A stretch of 11,082 nucleotides of DNA from Pseudomonadota bacterium (GCA_021802595.1 JAJZRT010000067.1:1-11082); one strand, 5' to 3'; shown: positions 1 to 7,416, numbered from the stretch's first letter. Numbers and translations are program-made. Notes: generated from the letters alone by a model not told the origin.

Positions 1-1
1 C

Positions 2-535
2 CCTGATATGGCGCCCCGCCTGCTCGCCATTGCCAATTCCCAGATCGGTGGCCTGAGCCGTCCCGCCGAATCGACGGCCCATGCGCTGATCATGCTGGGG
101 CAGCAACGCGCCAGTCGCGTGGCGGCCCTGCTGGCACTGACGGGCAGGCAGCCGACCGACTCCTCCCGCCACTACGCCATTACGGCGCTTACGCGAGCGC
201 TGTTCATGGGCAAGATCACCCGTCTGGGTGCCCCGGCGGAGAGCGCGGCCGCGGCGTTCGAAATCGGCCTGCTGTCGACCGCCACCCATGCGCTGTCGCT
301 CCCCGTGGAAGCGCTCATCCGCAAGCTGGGCCTGTCGGCAACCAGCGCACGCGCTCTGAGCGCACATCCCTCGCCCGAGGGCGCCATGCTGCAGCTGACC
401 TATGCCTGCGAAAACAACGACGTCGAGACCCTGGCCCGGTACGCGCAACAGCTTGGCATCCCGCTGCACCAGATTTCCGTGGCCTACCTGGATGCCCTGA
501 TCGCCGCATCGGAACTCGACGCCGCCCTGCACTGA
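2..535 (+). CDS. HDOD/YuxH-type signalling protein, C-terminal part (5' end outside window)
   Basis: The frame is open from the window edge to a TGA at 533-535, so at least 177 C-terminal residues are present and the true start lies upstream. The beginning (LLAIANSQIGGLSRP, then AHALIMLGQQRASRVAALLAL) follows the pattern of HDOD domains in the YuxH family: a helix with xxNS, a glycine/proline loop, then a 'LLG...R' helix. The rest, with AAAFEIGLLSTATHALSLP and a final DALIAASEL, matches the C-terminal lobe of EAL-HDOD proteins. In that family an N-terminal EAL domain linked to cyclic-di-GMP signalling precedes the HDOD module. The EAL part would lie outside the window, so its presence is inferred. 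I see no HD-GYP metal-binding motif, as expected for HDOD. The ATG at codon 3 of the visible frame is internal to the domain and is not the start. Confidence 0.72.
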   Translation, partial: PDMAPRLLAIANSQIGGLSRPAESTAHALIMLGQQRASRVAALLALTGRQPTDSSRHYAITALTRALFMGKITRLGAPAESAAAAFEIGLLSTATHALSLPVEALIRKLGLSATSARALSAHPSPEGAMLQLTYACENNDVETLARYAQQLGIPLHQISVAYLDALIAASELDAALH

Positions 536-540
536 CAGCG

Positions 541-546
541 TAAAAT
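541..546 (+). promoter_or_regulatory. Possible -10 box (TAAAAT) for the exonuclease-rlmD pair
   Basis: TAAAAT followed by GGCGGC lies 6 bp after the upstream stop codon and about 27 bp before the exonuclease ATG. It has the same form as the -10 boxes in front of the tRNA genes here. No good -35 hexamer sits at the usual spacing, so this is a weak call. Confidence 0.35.
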
Positions 547-572
547 GGCGGCTTTTGCCTGCCGGCCGCCTC

Positions 573-1349
573 ATGCATCCCACCCTGGTTTTCGACATTG
601 AAACGATCCCCGACCTCGCCGGGTTCGCCGCCGTCAACGGCATCGACGCGGCGGCATTGCCGCAGGCGGAACTCGCCGACATGGCCCTGCTCGCCCGCCG
701 CCAGAAAACCGGCAGCGACTTCATGCCACACCACCTGCAGCGCATCGTCGCCATTTCCTGCGTCCTGCGGAGCGGCGACCAGCTCAAGGTATGGTCGCTG
801 GGCGAGCCCGACAGCAGCGAGGCCGAACTGATCCAGCGCTTCTACGATGGTATCGAGCGCTACACCCCGCAACTCGTCTCGTGGAACGGCGGCGGCTTCG
901 ACCTGCCGGTGCTGCATTACCGCGCGCTGATCCACGGCGTGGCCGCAGCGCGCTACTGGGACTGGGGGGACGACGACAAGGAATTCAAGTGGAACAGCTA
1001 TCTTGGCCGCTACCACACCCGCCATCTCGACCTGATGGACGTGCTGGCGATGTACCAGGTGCGCGCCAATGCGCCGCTCGACCAGATGGCCAAGCTGTGC
1101 GGCTTTCCCGGCAAGCTGGGAATGGACGGATCGAAGGTGCTGGAGGCTTTCCAGAACGGTGAAATCGACGCCATCCGCAACTACTGCGAAACCGACGTGA
1201 TGAACACCTGGCTGGTCTACCTGCGCTTCCAGAAGATGCGCGGCACGCTGAGCGAGTCCGCCTACGCGGCCGAGATCGAACTCGCGCGCGGCACGGTACA
1301 GGCCCATCCCGCGCCGCACTGGCAGGAATTCCTGGCGGCCTGGGCATGA
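573..1349 (+). CDS. Predicted 3'-5' exonuclease, PolB-like DEDDy type
   Basis: The 258-residue product fits the family annotated as 'predicted 3'-5' exonuclease related to the exonuclease domain of PolB' (DNA_pol_B_exo2). All three exonuclease motifs are visible: Exo I in [10 protein letters not shown] (Asp8, Glu10), Exo II in [11 protein letters not shown] (Asp110), and Exo III in NYCETDV, where Tyr204 and Asp208 give the YxxxD spacing of the DEDDy subclass. The four acidic residues would bind two metal ions and remove nucleotides from 3' ends. There is no polymerase domain. I chose ATG 573, where the protein begins [11 protein letters not shown], over a TTG at 555 that would add six residues; neither has a clear Shine-Dalgarno sequence. 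The last four bases overlap the rlmD start (ATGA), so the two genes are probably co-transcribed and translationally coupled. The biological substrate is not known from the sequence. Confidence 0.88.
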   Translation: MHPTLVFDIETIPDLAGFAAVNGIDAAALPQAELADMALLARRQKTGSDFMPHHLQRIVAISCVLRSGDQLKVWSLGEPDSSEAELIQRFYDGIERYTPQLVSWNGGGFDLPVLHYRALIHGVAAARYWDWGDDDKEFKWNSYLGRYHTRHLDLMDVLAMYQVRANAPLDQMAKLCGFPGKLGMDGSKVLEAFQNGEIDAIRNYCETDVMNTWLVYLRFQKMRGTLSESAYAAEIELARGTVQAHPAPHWQEFLAAWA

Positions 1350-2644
1350 ACCAGACCGTCGACATCCTCTCCCTCGATCACGAGGGCCATGGCGTCGCAC
1401 GCATCGACGGCAAGGTCACCTTCGTCGACGGCGCGCTGGCTGGCGAACGCGCCGAGATCGCCGTCTACCGCAAGCACGCCAAGTACAACTCGGCCAACGC
1501 CGTTGCCATCCTGAAATCCAGCGCCCAGCGCGCTGAACCGCACTGCCGTTACTTCGGCCGCTGCGGTGGCTGCTCGATGCAGCATCTGGAACCGAGCGCG
1601 CAGGTCGCCGCCAAGCAGCGCGTGCTGGAAGAGAACCTCGCCCGCATCGGCAAGGTCAGGCCCGAGGTCATCCTGCGCGCGCTGCACGGCCCGACCTGGG
1701 GCTACCGCCATCGTTCGCGGCTGTCGGTGCGCCGCGTCGACAAGAAGGGCGGCGTGCTGGTCGGCTTCCACGAGAAGCGCTCCAGTTTCATCGCCGACAT
1801 GGCGAGCTGCGAAATCCTCACGGCGGACGTGTCGGCACTGATCCAGCCGTTGCGCGAACTGATCGCCGGGTTGTCGAATTCCGACCGTATCCCGCAGATC
1901 GAGATCGCCGTCGGCGAACACGTCACCGTGCTGGTGTTCCGCCTGCTCGATCCGTGGACCGACGATGACGCGGACAGGGTGCGCGCATTCGCCGACGCGC
2001 ATCGCGTGCAGATCTGGGAGCAGAGGAAGGGGCCCGAGACCGCGCGCCCGTTCTGGCCCGACATTGCCCCGGAACTCTCCTACAGCCTGCCCGAATTCGG
2101 CCTCGTCATGCCCTTCAAGCCGACCGACTTCACCCAGGTCAACACCGCCATCAACCGCGCCCTGGTCAGCCGCGCGCTGCGCCTGCTGAATCCGCAGCCG
2201 GGCGAGCGCATCGCCGATTTATTCTGCGGGCTGGGCAATTTCACCCTGCCGATCGCCGCCCGCGGCGCCGACGTGCTCGGCATCGAAGGCAGCGCCGAAC
2301 TGGTCGCGCGCGCGCGCGAAAACGCCCTGCGCAACCGGTTGCCCAAGGCCCATTTCGTGGTCGACAACCTGTTCGAGTTGACGCCGGAAAAATTCGCCGC
2401 GCTGGGGCATTTCGACAAGCTCCTGATCGACCCGCCGCGTTCCGGCGCCATCGAAGTCGTCAAGTCGCTGCCCGACAGCGGCGCGCCGCAGCGCATCGTC
2501 TATGTCTCCTGCGACCCCGCCACGCTGGCGCGCGACGCCGAGGTGCTGGTGCACGTGAAGGGCTACCGGCTGAAAGCGGCCGGGGTCGCCAACATGTTCC
2601 CGCATACCGCCCACGTCGAGTCGATCGCACTTTTCGAGCGTTAA
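1346..2644 (+). CDS. rlmD: 23S rRNA (uracil-1939-C5)-methyltransferase RlmD
   Basis: The 432-residue protein (E. coli RlmD/RumA has 433) should methylate U1939 of 23S rRNA using S-adenosylmethionine. An N-terminal TRAM RNA-binding domain occupies about residues 1-58. The [4Fe-4S] cysteines are Cys67, Cys73, Cys76 (in CGGCSMQH) and Cys155 (ASCE), with the spacing of the E. coli enzyme. The Rossmann methyltransferase domain shows the SAM motif DLFCGLGNF, a DPPRSG motif, the catalytic nucleophile Cys389 in [11 protein letters not shown], and Glu425 in HVESIALF as the likely proton-abstracting base. The start is set by the 4-bp overlap with the exonuclease stop and by the TRAM domain beginning at once. 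TrmA and RlmC are related but differ in length or cysteine layout. The protein looks fully functional. Confidence 0.95.
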   Translation: MNQTVDILSLDHEGHGVARIDGKVTFVDGALAGERAEIAVYRKHAKYNSANAVAILKSSAQRAEPHCRYFGRCGGCSMQHLEPSAQVAAKQRVLEENLARIGKVRPEVILRALHGPTWGYRHRSRLSVRRVDKKGGVLVGFHEKRSSFIADMASCEILTADVSALIQPLRELIAGLSNSDRIPQIEIAVGEHVTVLVFRLLDPWTDDDADRVRAFADAHRVQIWEQRKGPETARPFWPDIAPELSYSLPEFGLVMPFKPTDFTQVNTAINRALVSRALRLLNPQPGERIADLFCGLGNFTLPIAARGADVLGIEGSAELVARARENALRNRLPKAHFVVDNLFELTPEKFAALGHFDKLLIDPPRSGAIEVVKSLPDSGAPQRIVYVSCDPATLARDAEVLVHVKGYRLKAAGVANMFPHTAHVESIALFER

Positions 2645-2649
2645 TCCCT

Positions 2650-2655
2650 TAAAAT
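2650..2655 (+). promoter_or_regulatory. Possible -10 box (TAAAAT) for lysC
   Basis: TAAAAT lies 6-11 bp after the rlmD stop and 41 bp before the lysC ATG. No convincing -35 box is present. It is plausible as a lysC promoter because a repeat-bearing leader separates the two genes. Confidence 0.35.
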
Positions 2656-2669
2656 CCCCGATTTCCGTC

Positions 2670-2694
2670 CCTAGCCCCTAGTTCCTAGCCCCTA
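2670..2694 (+). repeat. Short tandem repeat in the lysC leader
   Basis: CCTAGCCCCTA occurs perfectly at 2670-2680 and 2684-2694, with a 14-bp period, and ends two bases before the lysC ATG. It contains two CTAG tetramers, occupies the place where a ribosome binding site would be expected, and has no purine-rich Shine-Dalgarno sequence. Its function is unknown. Confidence 0.8.
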
Positions 2695-2696
2695 AA

Positions 2697-3926
2697 ATGG
2701 CCCTCATCGTACAAAAATACGGCGGCACCTCGGTCGCCAATACCGAACGCATCCGCGCCGTCGCGGAGCGCGTCGCCAAGTTCAAGATGCTCGGACACCA
2801 GGTCGTGGTCGTACTCTCCGCCATGTCCGGCGAGACCAACCGGCTGATCGCGCTGGCCAAGGCCATCCAGGCACAGCCCGACGCGCGCGAACTCGACATG
2901 CTGGTGTCCACCGGCGAGCAGGTCACCATTGCCCTGCTTGCCATGGCACTGAAAGACCTCGGCCTGAAAGCCAGAAGCTATACCGGCTCCCAGGTCCGCA
3001 TTCTCACCGACAACGCCTACACCAAGGCACGCATCCTCAGCATCGACGAAGCCAACATGCGGCGCGATCTCGATTCCGGCCACGTGGTCGTGGTCGCCGG
3101 TTTCCAGGGCGTGGACGAACAGGGCAACATCACCACGCTCGGCCGCGGCGGCTCCGACACCACCGGCGTGGCGCTCGCCGCGGCGCTGAAGGCCGATGAG
3201 TGCCAGATCTACACCGACGTCGACGGCGTCTACACCACCGACCCGCGCATCGTTCCCGAGGCAAGACGCCTCAAGACCATCACCTTCGAGGAAATGCTGG
3301 AAATGGCGAGCCTCGGCTCCAAGGTGCTGCAGATCCGCTCGGTCGAGTTCGCCGGCAAGTACAAGGTCAAACTGCGCGTGCTGTCCAGCTTTCAGGACGA
3401 AGGCGACGGCACGCTCATCACATTCGAGGAAAACGACAACATGGAACAACCCGTCATCTCCGGCATCGCCTTCAACCGCGACGAAGCGAAGATCACCGTC
3501 GTCGGCGTGCCCGACCACCCCGGCATTGCCTACCAGATCCTCGGCCCGGTGGCCGACGCCAATATCGACGTCGACATGATCGTGCAGAACGTCGGCCACG
3601 CCAATACCACCGATTTCACCTTCACCGTGCACCGCAACGATTTCGCCAAGGCGATGGACATCGTCAGGGCCAACGCCACGGCCATCGGTGCCCGCGAAGT
3701 CACCGGCGACGACAAGATCGCCAAGGTCTCGATCGTCGGCGTCGGCATGCGCTCGCACGTCGGCATCGCGCGCAAGATGTTCGAAACCCTGTCCAAGGAA
3801 AACATCAACCTGCAGATGATCTCGACCTCCGAGATCAAGATCTCGGTGGTGGTCGAGGACAAATACATGGAGCTCGCAGTGCGCGCGCTGCACCAGGCCT
3901 TCGAACTCGACAAGGCCACCGCGTAA
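2697..3926 (+). CDS. lysC: Aspartate kinase (aspartokinase)
   Basis: The 409-residue enzyme phosphorylates L-aspartate with ATP, the first committed step to lysine, threonine, methionine and diaminopimelate. The N-terminal kinase domain opens with the signature KYGGTSVAN and contains the STGEQV segment, the GRGGSDTT substrate/ATP loop and the [13 protein letters not shown] motif. Two C-terminal ACT domains follow from about residue 256 ([26 protein letters not shown], shown here only in outline, then [20 protein letters not shown]). These bind amino acids for feedback inhibition, so allosteric control by lysine and/or threonine is expected. Length and layout match monofunctional aspartokinases of betaproteobacteria; there is no fused homoserine dehydrogenase. 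The ATG 2697 start gives [12 protein letters not shown], the family's usual beginning. A shorter beta-subunit start inside the gene, known in some bacteria, was not evident. Confidence 0.96.
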   Translation: MALIVQKYGGTSVANTERIRAVAERVAKFKMLGHQVVVVLSAMSGETNRLIALAKAIQAQPDARELDMLVSTGEQVTIALLAMALKDLGLKARSYTGSQVRILTDNAYTKARILSIDEANMRRDLDSGHVVVVAGFQGVDEQGNITTLGRGGSDTTGVALAAALKADECQIYTDVDGVYTTDPRIVPEARRLKTITFEEMLEMASLGSKVLQIRSVEFAGKYKVKLRVLSSFQDEGDGTLITFEENDNMEQPVISGIAFNRDEAKITVVGVPDHPGIAYQILGPVADANIDVDMIVQNVGHANTTDFTFTVHRNDFAKAMDIVRANATAIGAREVTGDDKIAKVSIVGVGMRSHVGIARKMFETLSKENINLQMISTSEIKISVVVEDKYMELAVRALHQAFELDKATA

Positions 3927-3951
3927 GGTGGCTTTCCGCCGTGCATTCCGC

Positions 3952-3957
3952 TACAAT
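3952..3957 (+). promoter_or_regulatory. -10 box (TACAAT) of the tRNA-Ser promoter
   Basis: TACAAT followed by the GC-rich stretch GCGCGGCGG lies 12 bp before the mature tRNA 5' end, the expected place for a stable-RNA promoter with a stringent-control-type discriminator. The -35 region, inside the lysC stop area, is poor. Confidence 0.5.
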
Positions 3958-3969
3958 GCGCGGCGGTTC

Positions 3970-4063
3970 GGAGACGTGGCCGAGAGGTTGAAGGTACTCC
4001 CCTGCTAAGGGAGCATGCGGGCTTAAACCTGCATCGAGGGTTCGAATCCCTCCGTCTCCGCCA
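3970..4063 (+). tRNA. tRNA-Ser(GCT)
   Basis: The acceptor stem GGAGACG pairs with CGTCTCC at 4053-4059; the discriminator is G and CCA is encoded at 4061-4063. The anticodon stem CTCCC/GGGAG encloses the loop CTGCTAA, giving anticodon GCT at 4004-4006 (reads AGC/AGU). The long variable arm (GCATGCGGG...CCTGC) is typical of class II tRNA-Ser, and the T arm holds GGTTCGAATCC. Its 3' end doubles as the attachment site for the mobile element that follows. The gene is intact because the element restored the 3' sequence at its left end. Confidence 0.97.
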
Positions 4064-4064
4064 A
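4047..4064 (+). repeat. Left attachment site core, within tRNA-Ser 3' end
   Basis: TCCCTCCGTCTCCGCCAA covers the last part of the T stem, the 3' acceptor strand, the CCA and one more base. It is identical to 7417-7434. Identity ends at once on the right (T against A); on the left a CGAA is shared with a 2-bp offset. Confidence 0.88.
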
Positions 4065-4073
4065 TATATAACC

Positions 4074-4087
4074 CCATGATTTCATGG
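4074..4087. repeat. Inverted repeat near the left end of the island
   Basis: CCATGA and TCATGG form perfect 6-bp arms around TT, 10 bp inside the left core and 62 bp before the recombinase start. It could be an operator or a recombination-directionality-factor site. It has no T-tract and is not a terminator. Confidence 0.4.
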
Positions 4088-4113
4088 AAAAAATAAGGCG
4101 GTTTTTACTGTCG

Positions 4114-4136
4114 GTGGTCCAAAGTGGTGGTCCAAA
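4114..4136 (+). repeat. Left pair of GTGGTCCAAA repeats (putative integrase arm sites)
   Basis: GTGGTCCAAA occurs at 4114-4123 and 4127-4136, a 13-bp period, 50 bp inside the left core and just before the recombinase start. The same pair, in the same orientation and with the same period, lies at 7332-7354 near the right end. Direct repeats placed inside both ends are the usual layout of arm-type binding sites of tyrosine recombinases. Confidence 0.65.
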
Positions 4137-4148
4137 CCATCACCCGCC

Positions 4149-4680
4149 ATGCGACTCGCCTCTCACCTCAAACGCTCACGACACGGCGTTTACTACTTCC
4201 GGCTCACCATCCCCGAAGTCTTGCGTCCCCTCTTCGCCGGGCGCTGCGAAATCAAACGCTCACTTGCCACGCGCGACCCCACGCTCGCGCGTTCGCTGGG
4301 CTATATACTTTCGGCACGATACGGCGACACCCTCAAGGAGCTTCGACGCATGACCCGGAAAGGCTACGACCCCAGCAAGTTCGATCCCAACGATCCCACG
4401 ACCTGGCCGGTCGATAGCAAGGACCTAAAAGACTACAAGCTCAAGATCAACGCCCTGACTGGCGACGCCGAGGTTGAGATAGACCCCAACATCCCAAACG
4501 ATCATGCCAACGCGATGGAAGCTGTCCGCGAAATCACGCGCTCCATACGCACAGAAATTCCCCCGGATCAGGTGCCGCGGCGACAAGCTCATGCGGCAGT
4601 GGAAAGCGCCCTAATCGGCACAACCGCACTCGACCCCTCGGTGACCCTCGCCAAGGTGCAGGAAAAATACGAGGCATCCC
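4149..4680 (+). pseudogene. Tyrosine recombinase, N-terminal fragment (DUF6538 type)
   Basis: The protein starts at ATG 4149 (MRLASHLKRSRHGVYYFRL) and shows the DUF6538-type N-terminus of phage/island integrases: a YYFRLTIPEVLRPLFAG strand-turn segment followed by KRSLATRDPTLARSLG. The middle, ending in VTLAKVQEKYEASRQ at about 4680, resembles the core-binding region that begins the SAM-like domain. After about 177 residues the similarity stops and the DNA switches to hsdM in another frame. The same frame stays open to 4931, but its translation there is arginine-rich shadow sequence. The catalytic domain with the Arg-His-Arg-Tyr residues is entirely missing, so it cannot recombine DNA. Location immediately inside the tRNA attachment site is typical of the element's own integrase. 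The arm-like repeats lie in its leader and may also have controlled its expression. Confidence 0.8.
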
Positions 4681-5988
4681 GTCAGCAACGCCGAGCAGCT
4701 CTCGTTTCTGTTCTTCTTCTACCTGGTGGAAGGCATCGACGCCGAGAACGCCATCAAGGCCAAGGTGCTCAAGCTGCCCTACGAGCCGCTGTTCACCGGC
4801 GAGTGGACGCTGAAGAACCCGCTCAACGCCCCCACCCCCGACCAGAAGACCATCCCCCGCGACCGCTTCCGCTGGTCCGTCTGGGCCAAGGGCTTGTCCG
4901 GCGAGGCGCTGGTGCGCTTCGTGCGCGATGAGGTGTTCGCCTTTTTCGGCGAGCTGGGGGAACGCGGCGCCCATAACTTCATGCACGGCGCGCGACTCAC
5001 CATCGACGAGCCGACCGTGCTGACCCAAGTGGTCGCGCTGGTGGACGGCCTGCGGCTCGACCAGTCCGATGCCGACACCAAGGGCGACCTCTTCGAGCAT
5101 GTGCTGCGCCAGATCAAGCAGGCTGGCGAGCTGGGACAGTTCCGCACCCCGCGCCATGTCATCCGCGCCATCGTCGAGTTGATTGACCCCAAGGTGGGCG
5201 AGACGATCTACGACCCCGCCGCAGGCACCGCGGGCTTCCTCGTGGCGGCCTACAACCACATCCGGCTTGCCAACTCATCGCCCGCCGCCATCCAGGAAGT
5301 GGAGATGGACGGCAAGATGCAGACGCGCGGCTTGGGCGACAAGCTCTCCGCCGCCCAGGTTTCCGCGCTGCAAACCGCCACCTTCTACGGCAACGATGTC
5401 GATCCCAAGATGGTGCGGCTCGCCACCATGAACCTCACCCTGCGCGGCCTGCCCAATGTCCGCATCCTGCTGCGCAATGTGCTGACCACCACGCTGGACA
5501 ACGAAAGAAAGCGCGAGCTGGGCCTGCCCCAGGAGGGCTACCATGTGGTGCTCGCCAACCCGCCCTTCGCAGGCCGGGTGGACAAGGACCGCATCGTGGA
5601 CGATGTAAAGGTGGGCACCACCACCGCCACCGAGCTGCTGTTCCTCAAATACATGCTCGACAGCCTACGCGCGCCAACTGATTCGCGCACCGGCGCGGGT
5701 GGGGGCCGCTGCGGCGTCATCGTGCCCGAAGGCGTGCTGTTCGGCTCCACCGGCGCCCACAAAGAGCTGCGCCGCCAGTTGATCGAAAACAACCAGGTCG
5801 AGGCCGTGCTCTCCCTGCCCGGCGGCGTGTTCCAGCCCTACGCTGGCGTGAAGACCTCGGTGCTGCTCTTCAAGAAAGGCGGCACTACTGACAAGGTGCT
5901 CTTCCTGCACGCCGACAACGACGGCTACAAGCTGGACGCCAACCACGACACCCCCATCGAAGACGACGACCTTCCTGCGCTGGTTCCA
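4681..5988 (+). pseudogene. hsdM: Type I restriction-modification DNA methylase subunit (HsdM-like), both ends missing
   Basis: From 4681 (VSNAEQLSFLFFFYLVEG) to about 5988 (EDDDLPALV) the frame encodes about 435 residues of an N6-adenine methylase of the HsdM family. Motifs appear in family order: GQFRTPRHV (motif X region), the SAM-binding DPAAGTAGFL (motif I), YGNDVDPKMVRLATMNL (motif II area), the catalytic VLANPPFAG (motif IV, NPPF) and VPEGVLFG. The methylase core is therefore complete. The start of the helical N-terminal domain is replaced by the recombinase fragment in a different frame, so no natural start remains; GTG 4726 is the first start-like codon and has no ribosome binding site. 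The C-terminal region after DDLPALV is lost where the sequence runs into an unrelated minus-strand gene, giving the stop at 5995-5997. No hsdS or hsdR is present. With no partner subunits and broken ends it is probably inactive. Confidence 0.85.
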
Positions 5989-6244
5989 TCCTCCTGATGA
6001 AATCCCGCGCTTGCGTGTCGTCGATGCGTCCCTCGCCACGCCCCTGGACGCCGGGCGGCGGCTTGATCAGGTCAGCGATGGCCTGATATGAGGACTTCTC
6101 CTTTTCGTATTCACCGAAGACCCCGGTTTTAAAATTCGCCCTGCGCTTGACCGCTACATAGGCCCATCTCTCACGGAAGCCGAGCTTCTCCAGGGCTGCG
6201 ATCTCGTCCAGATTGAAGGTGATATGCCCCCCGATAGCACACAT
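5989..6244 (-). pseudogene. N-terminal fragment of an unrecognised plasmid/island gene
   Basis: Reading on the minus strand from ATG 6244, about 85 residues look like real protein: HITFNLDEIAALEKLGFRE, RWAYVAVKRRANFKTG, SSYQAIADLIKPPPGVQGRG and a final DDTQARDFIRRM. They are rich in charged helices, and SSYQAIADLI resembles the first helix of a winged-helix DNA-binding domain. After FIRRM the frame continues antisense into hsdM (RWGCRGWRPACSRRC), which has no protein-like character, so the gene was cut at about 5985-5990. I do not recognise the family; a DNA-binding or replication-related protein of a mobile element is a guess. The start is uncertain because no Shine-Dalgarno sequence precedes ATG 6244 and only 13 bp separate it from the divergent ardC start. 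Confidence 0.5.
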
Positions 6245-6257
6245 CGAGAGGCCGCTT

Positions 6258-7226
6258 ATGGACATCAAGCAACAGATCGCCGACGATATTATTTTGCGGC
6301 TGGAGAAGGCCATAGATGAGGGTGTTCCCCCATGGTGTAAGAGCTGGGACTCCGGCATGCCACCATTCAACGCATCCAGCGGAAAGGCATACCAGGGGAT
6401 CAATTTCCTCGTCCTCCTAATGCACATGCAGGCTCATGGTGGAGACCCCAGGCATTTAACATACAAACAGGCGCAATACATGGGCCTGCAAGTGCGCCGT
6501 GGCGAGCGTGGGGCCCGTGTCATCAAGCTTGTAGAGATCGAGCGTGAAAGAGCCAGGCAAGCAGCGGGCACAGATGGTGAAATCGTCGCCGAGGAAAACG
6601 GCAAAGCGCTGGTGCTGAAGGCTTACACGGTGTTCAATGCCGCGCAGATCGACGGCATGGCGCCGATGCCCGCGCGCGAGTGCGATGTGAAACCCGCCGA
6701 AGCTGTCGAGGCTATCGTGTGGGGCTTGCAGGACGATGGGATGAAGCTGAACTTCGGGCACTACCAGCCCGCCTACGATTTGCGGCGCGACGAGATTCGT
6801 ATGCCGATAGCCAAGGATTTTTCAAATATTGACGAGTTTCACGCGACGCTTCTTCATGAGTGCGGTCATGCAACTGGCCACATGAAGCGATTGGCGCGCC
6901 CTCACATGCATGCGCGCTTCGGGTCTATCGAATACAGTCGTGAAGAATTGAGAAGTGAACTGGCCAGTGCATTCATGCAAGGAATCGTCGGGCTGCCACC
7001 CAGCCAGGCCATGATCGAGTCCCATGCGGGCTATCTATCGAGCTGGCTGGAGGTGCTGCGCAACGACAAGAATGAAATTTTCAGAGCGGCGTCTGACGCG
7101 CAGCGCATTTGCGACTACTTGGGCGAGCGTGCATTGAAGGCACGACCACGAGGCAACCCAGACAGCTCGCCGCAACCCGAACCCGAGCCTGTCCTGGTAG
7201 CCAGGGGCACGCGCATGAGAATGTAG
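6258..7226 (+). CDS. ardC: ArdC-type antirestriction protein (ssDNA-binding domain plus zinc metallopeptidase domain)
   Basis: The 322-residue product has the layout of plasmid ArdC. An N-terminal single-stranded DNA-binding domain (DUF1738 type) begins IADDIILRLEKAIDEGVPPW and includes SGKAYQGINFLVLLM and the GLQVRRGERGARVIK segment. After a Glu/Ala-rich stretch comes a zincin-like metallopeptidase domain with LLHECGHATGH, where His200, Glu201 and His204 form the HExxH zinc motif, followed by EELRSELASAF, a likely source of the third ligand. ArdC proteins of conjugative plasmids protect incoming DNA against type I restriction. ATG 6258 was chosen because GAGAGG precedes it by six bases and the domain begins immediately; an ATG at 6213 would add 15 unrelated residues. 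A proline-rich tail ends the protein. It appears intact, the only such gene in the island, and sits beside a ruined type I methylase. Expression is uncertain since its upstream region is short. Confidence 0.88.
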   Translation: MDIKQQIADDIILRLEKAIDEGVPPWCKSWDSGMPPFNASSGKAYQGINFLVLLMHMQAHGGDPRHLTYKQAQYMGLQVRRGERGARVIKLVEIERERARQAAGTDGEIVAEENGKALVLKAYTVFNAAQIDGMAPMPARECDVKPAEAVEAIVWGLQDDGMKLNFGHYQPAYDLRRDEIRMPIAKDFSNIDEFHATLLHECGHATGHMKRLARPHMHARFGSIEYSREELRSELASAFMQGIVGLPPSQAMIESHAGYLSSWLEVLRNDKNEIFRAASDAQRICDYLGERALKARPRGNPDSSPQPEPEPVLVARGTRMRM

Positions 7227-7235
7227 CCAGTCGCC

Positions 7236-7260
7236 GACAGAAAAATTTCTGTCTTTATTT
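7236..7260 (+). terminator. Weak intrinsic terminator after ardC
   Basis: GACAGAAA (7236-7243) and TTTCTGTC (7246-7253) can pair and are followed by TTTATTT. The stem is AT-rich and the loop very tight, so termination would be modest. It lies 10 bp after the ardC stop. Confidence 0.5.
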
Positions 7261-7272
7261 CCGTCTCCGCCA
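7260..7272 (+). repeat. Third, partial copy of the attachment core
   Basis: TCCGTCTCCGCCA matches 4051-4063 and 7421-7433 exactly over 13 bp. It lies about 160 bp before the right core and may mark the end of a second element or an earlier insertion at the same site. Confidence 0.6.
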
Positions 7273-7288
7273 CCTCCCCGGTTTTTTC

Positions 7289-7317
7289 TTGCGACCCCTC
7301 GCAATCCCAAGTAAAAT
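7289..7317 (+). promoter_or_regulatory. Orphan sigma70-type promoter near the right end of the island
   Basis: TTGCGA (7289-7294) and TAAAAT (7312-7317) are separated by exactly 17 bp and followed by the GC-rich GCGGCGC, the same arrangement as at the tRNA genes in this window. It points right, but no gene starts before tRNA-Arg, which has its own -10 box. The predicted transcript would pass through the GTGGTCCAAA pair and the right core. Confidence 0.55.
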
Positions 7318-7331
7318 GCGGCGCTTCGTCA

Positions 7332-7354
7332 GTGGTCCAAACCAGTGGTCCAAA
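7332..7354 (+). repeat. Right pair of GTGGTCCAAA repeats (putative integrase arm sites)
   Basis: GTGGTCCAAA occurs at 7332-7341 and 7345-7354, again 13 bp apart and in the same orientation as the left pair. The pair ends 62 bp before the right core and starts 59 bp after the partial core at 7260-7272. Confidence 0.65.
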
Positions 7355-7416
7355 ACTCTGGAAGACCGGCGGAAAAAAAGCCTTATGGGCTGGAGACATA
7401 GGTGGGGGCCCGAAAC

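Noticed and set aside
555..572. TTG start adding MPAGRL to the exonuclease
   Set aside because: No ribosome binding site, and family members begin just before the FDIET motif, which fits ATG 573.
2305..2318. (CG)7 alternating tract that could form Z-DNA
   Set aside because: It is explained by the Arg/Ala codons of the conserved RlmD segment VARARE in a GC-rich genome; nothing else supports a role.
2685..3893. A 402-codon open frame on the minus strand opposite lysC
   Set aside because: It is a mirror of the high-GC lysC codons, with His/Asp/Gly-rich low-complexity translation and no recognisable domain. LysC on the plus strand explains the sequence fully.
4114..4136. Repeats as a small CRISPR array
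   Set aside because: Only two 10-bp units with a 3-bp gap per site, no spacers and no cas genes; the placement inside element ends fits integrase arm sites much better.
4681..4931. Continuation of the recombinase reading frame past 4680
   Set aside because: The translation becomes arginine-rich and is the out-of-frame reading of hsdM; no catalytic recombinase motif appears.
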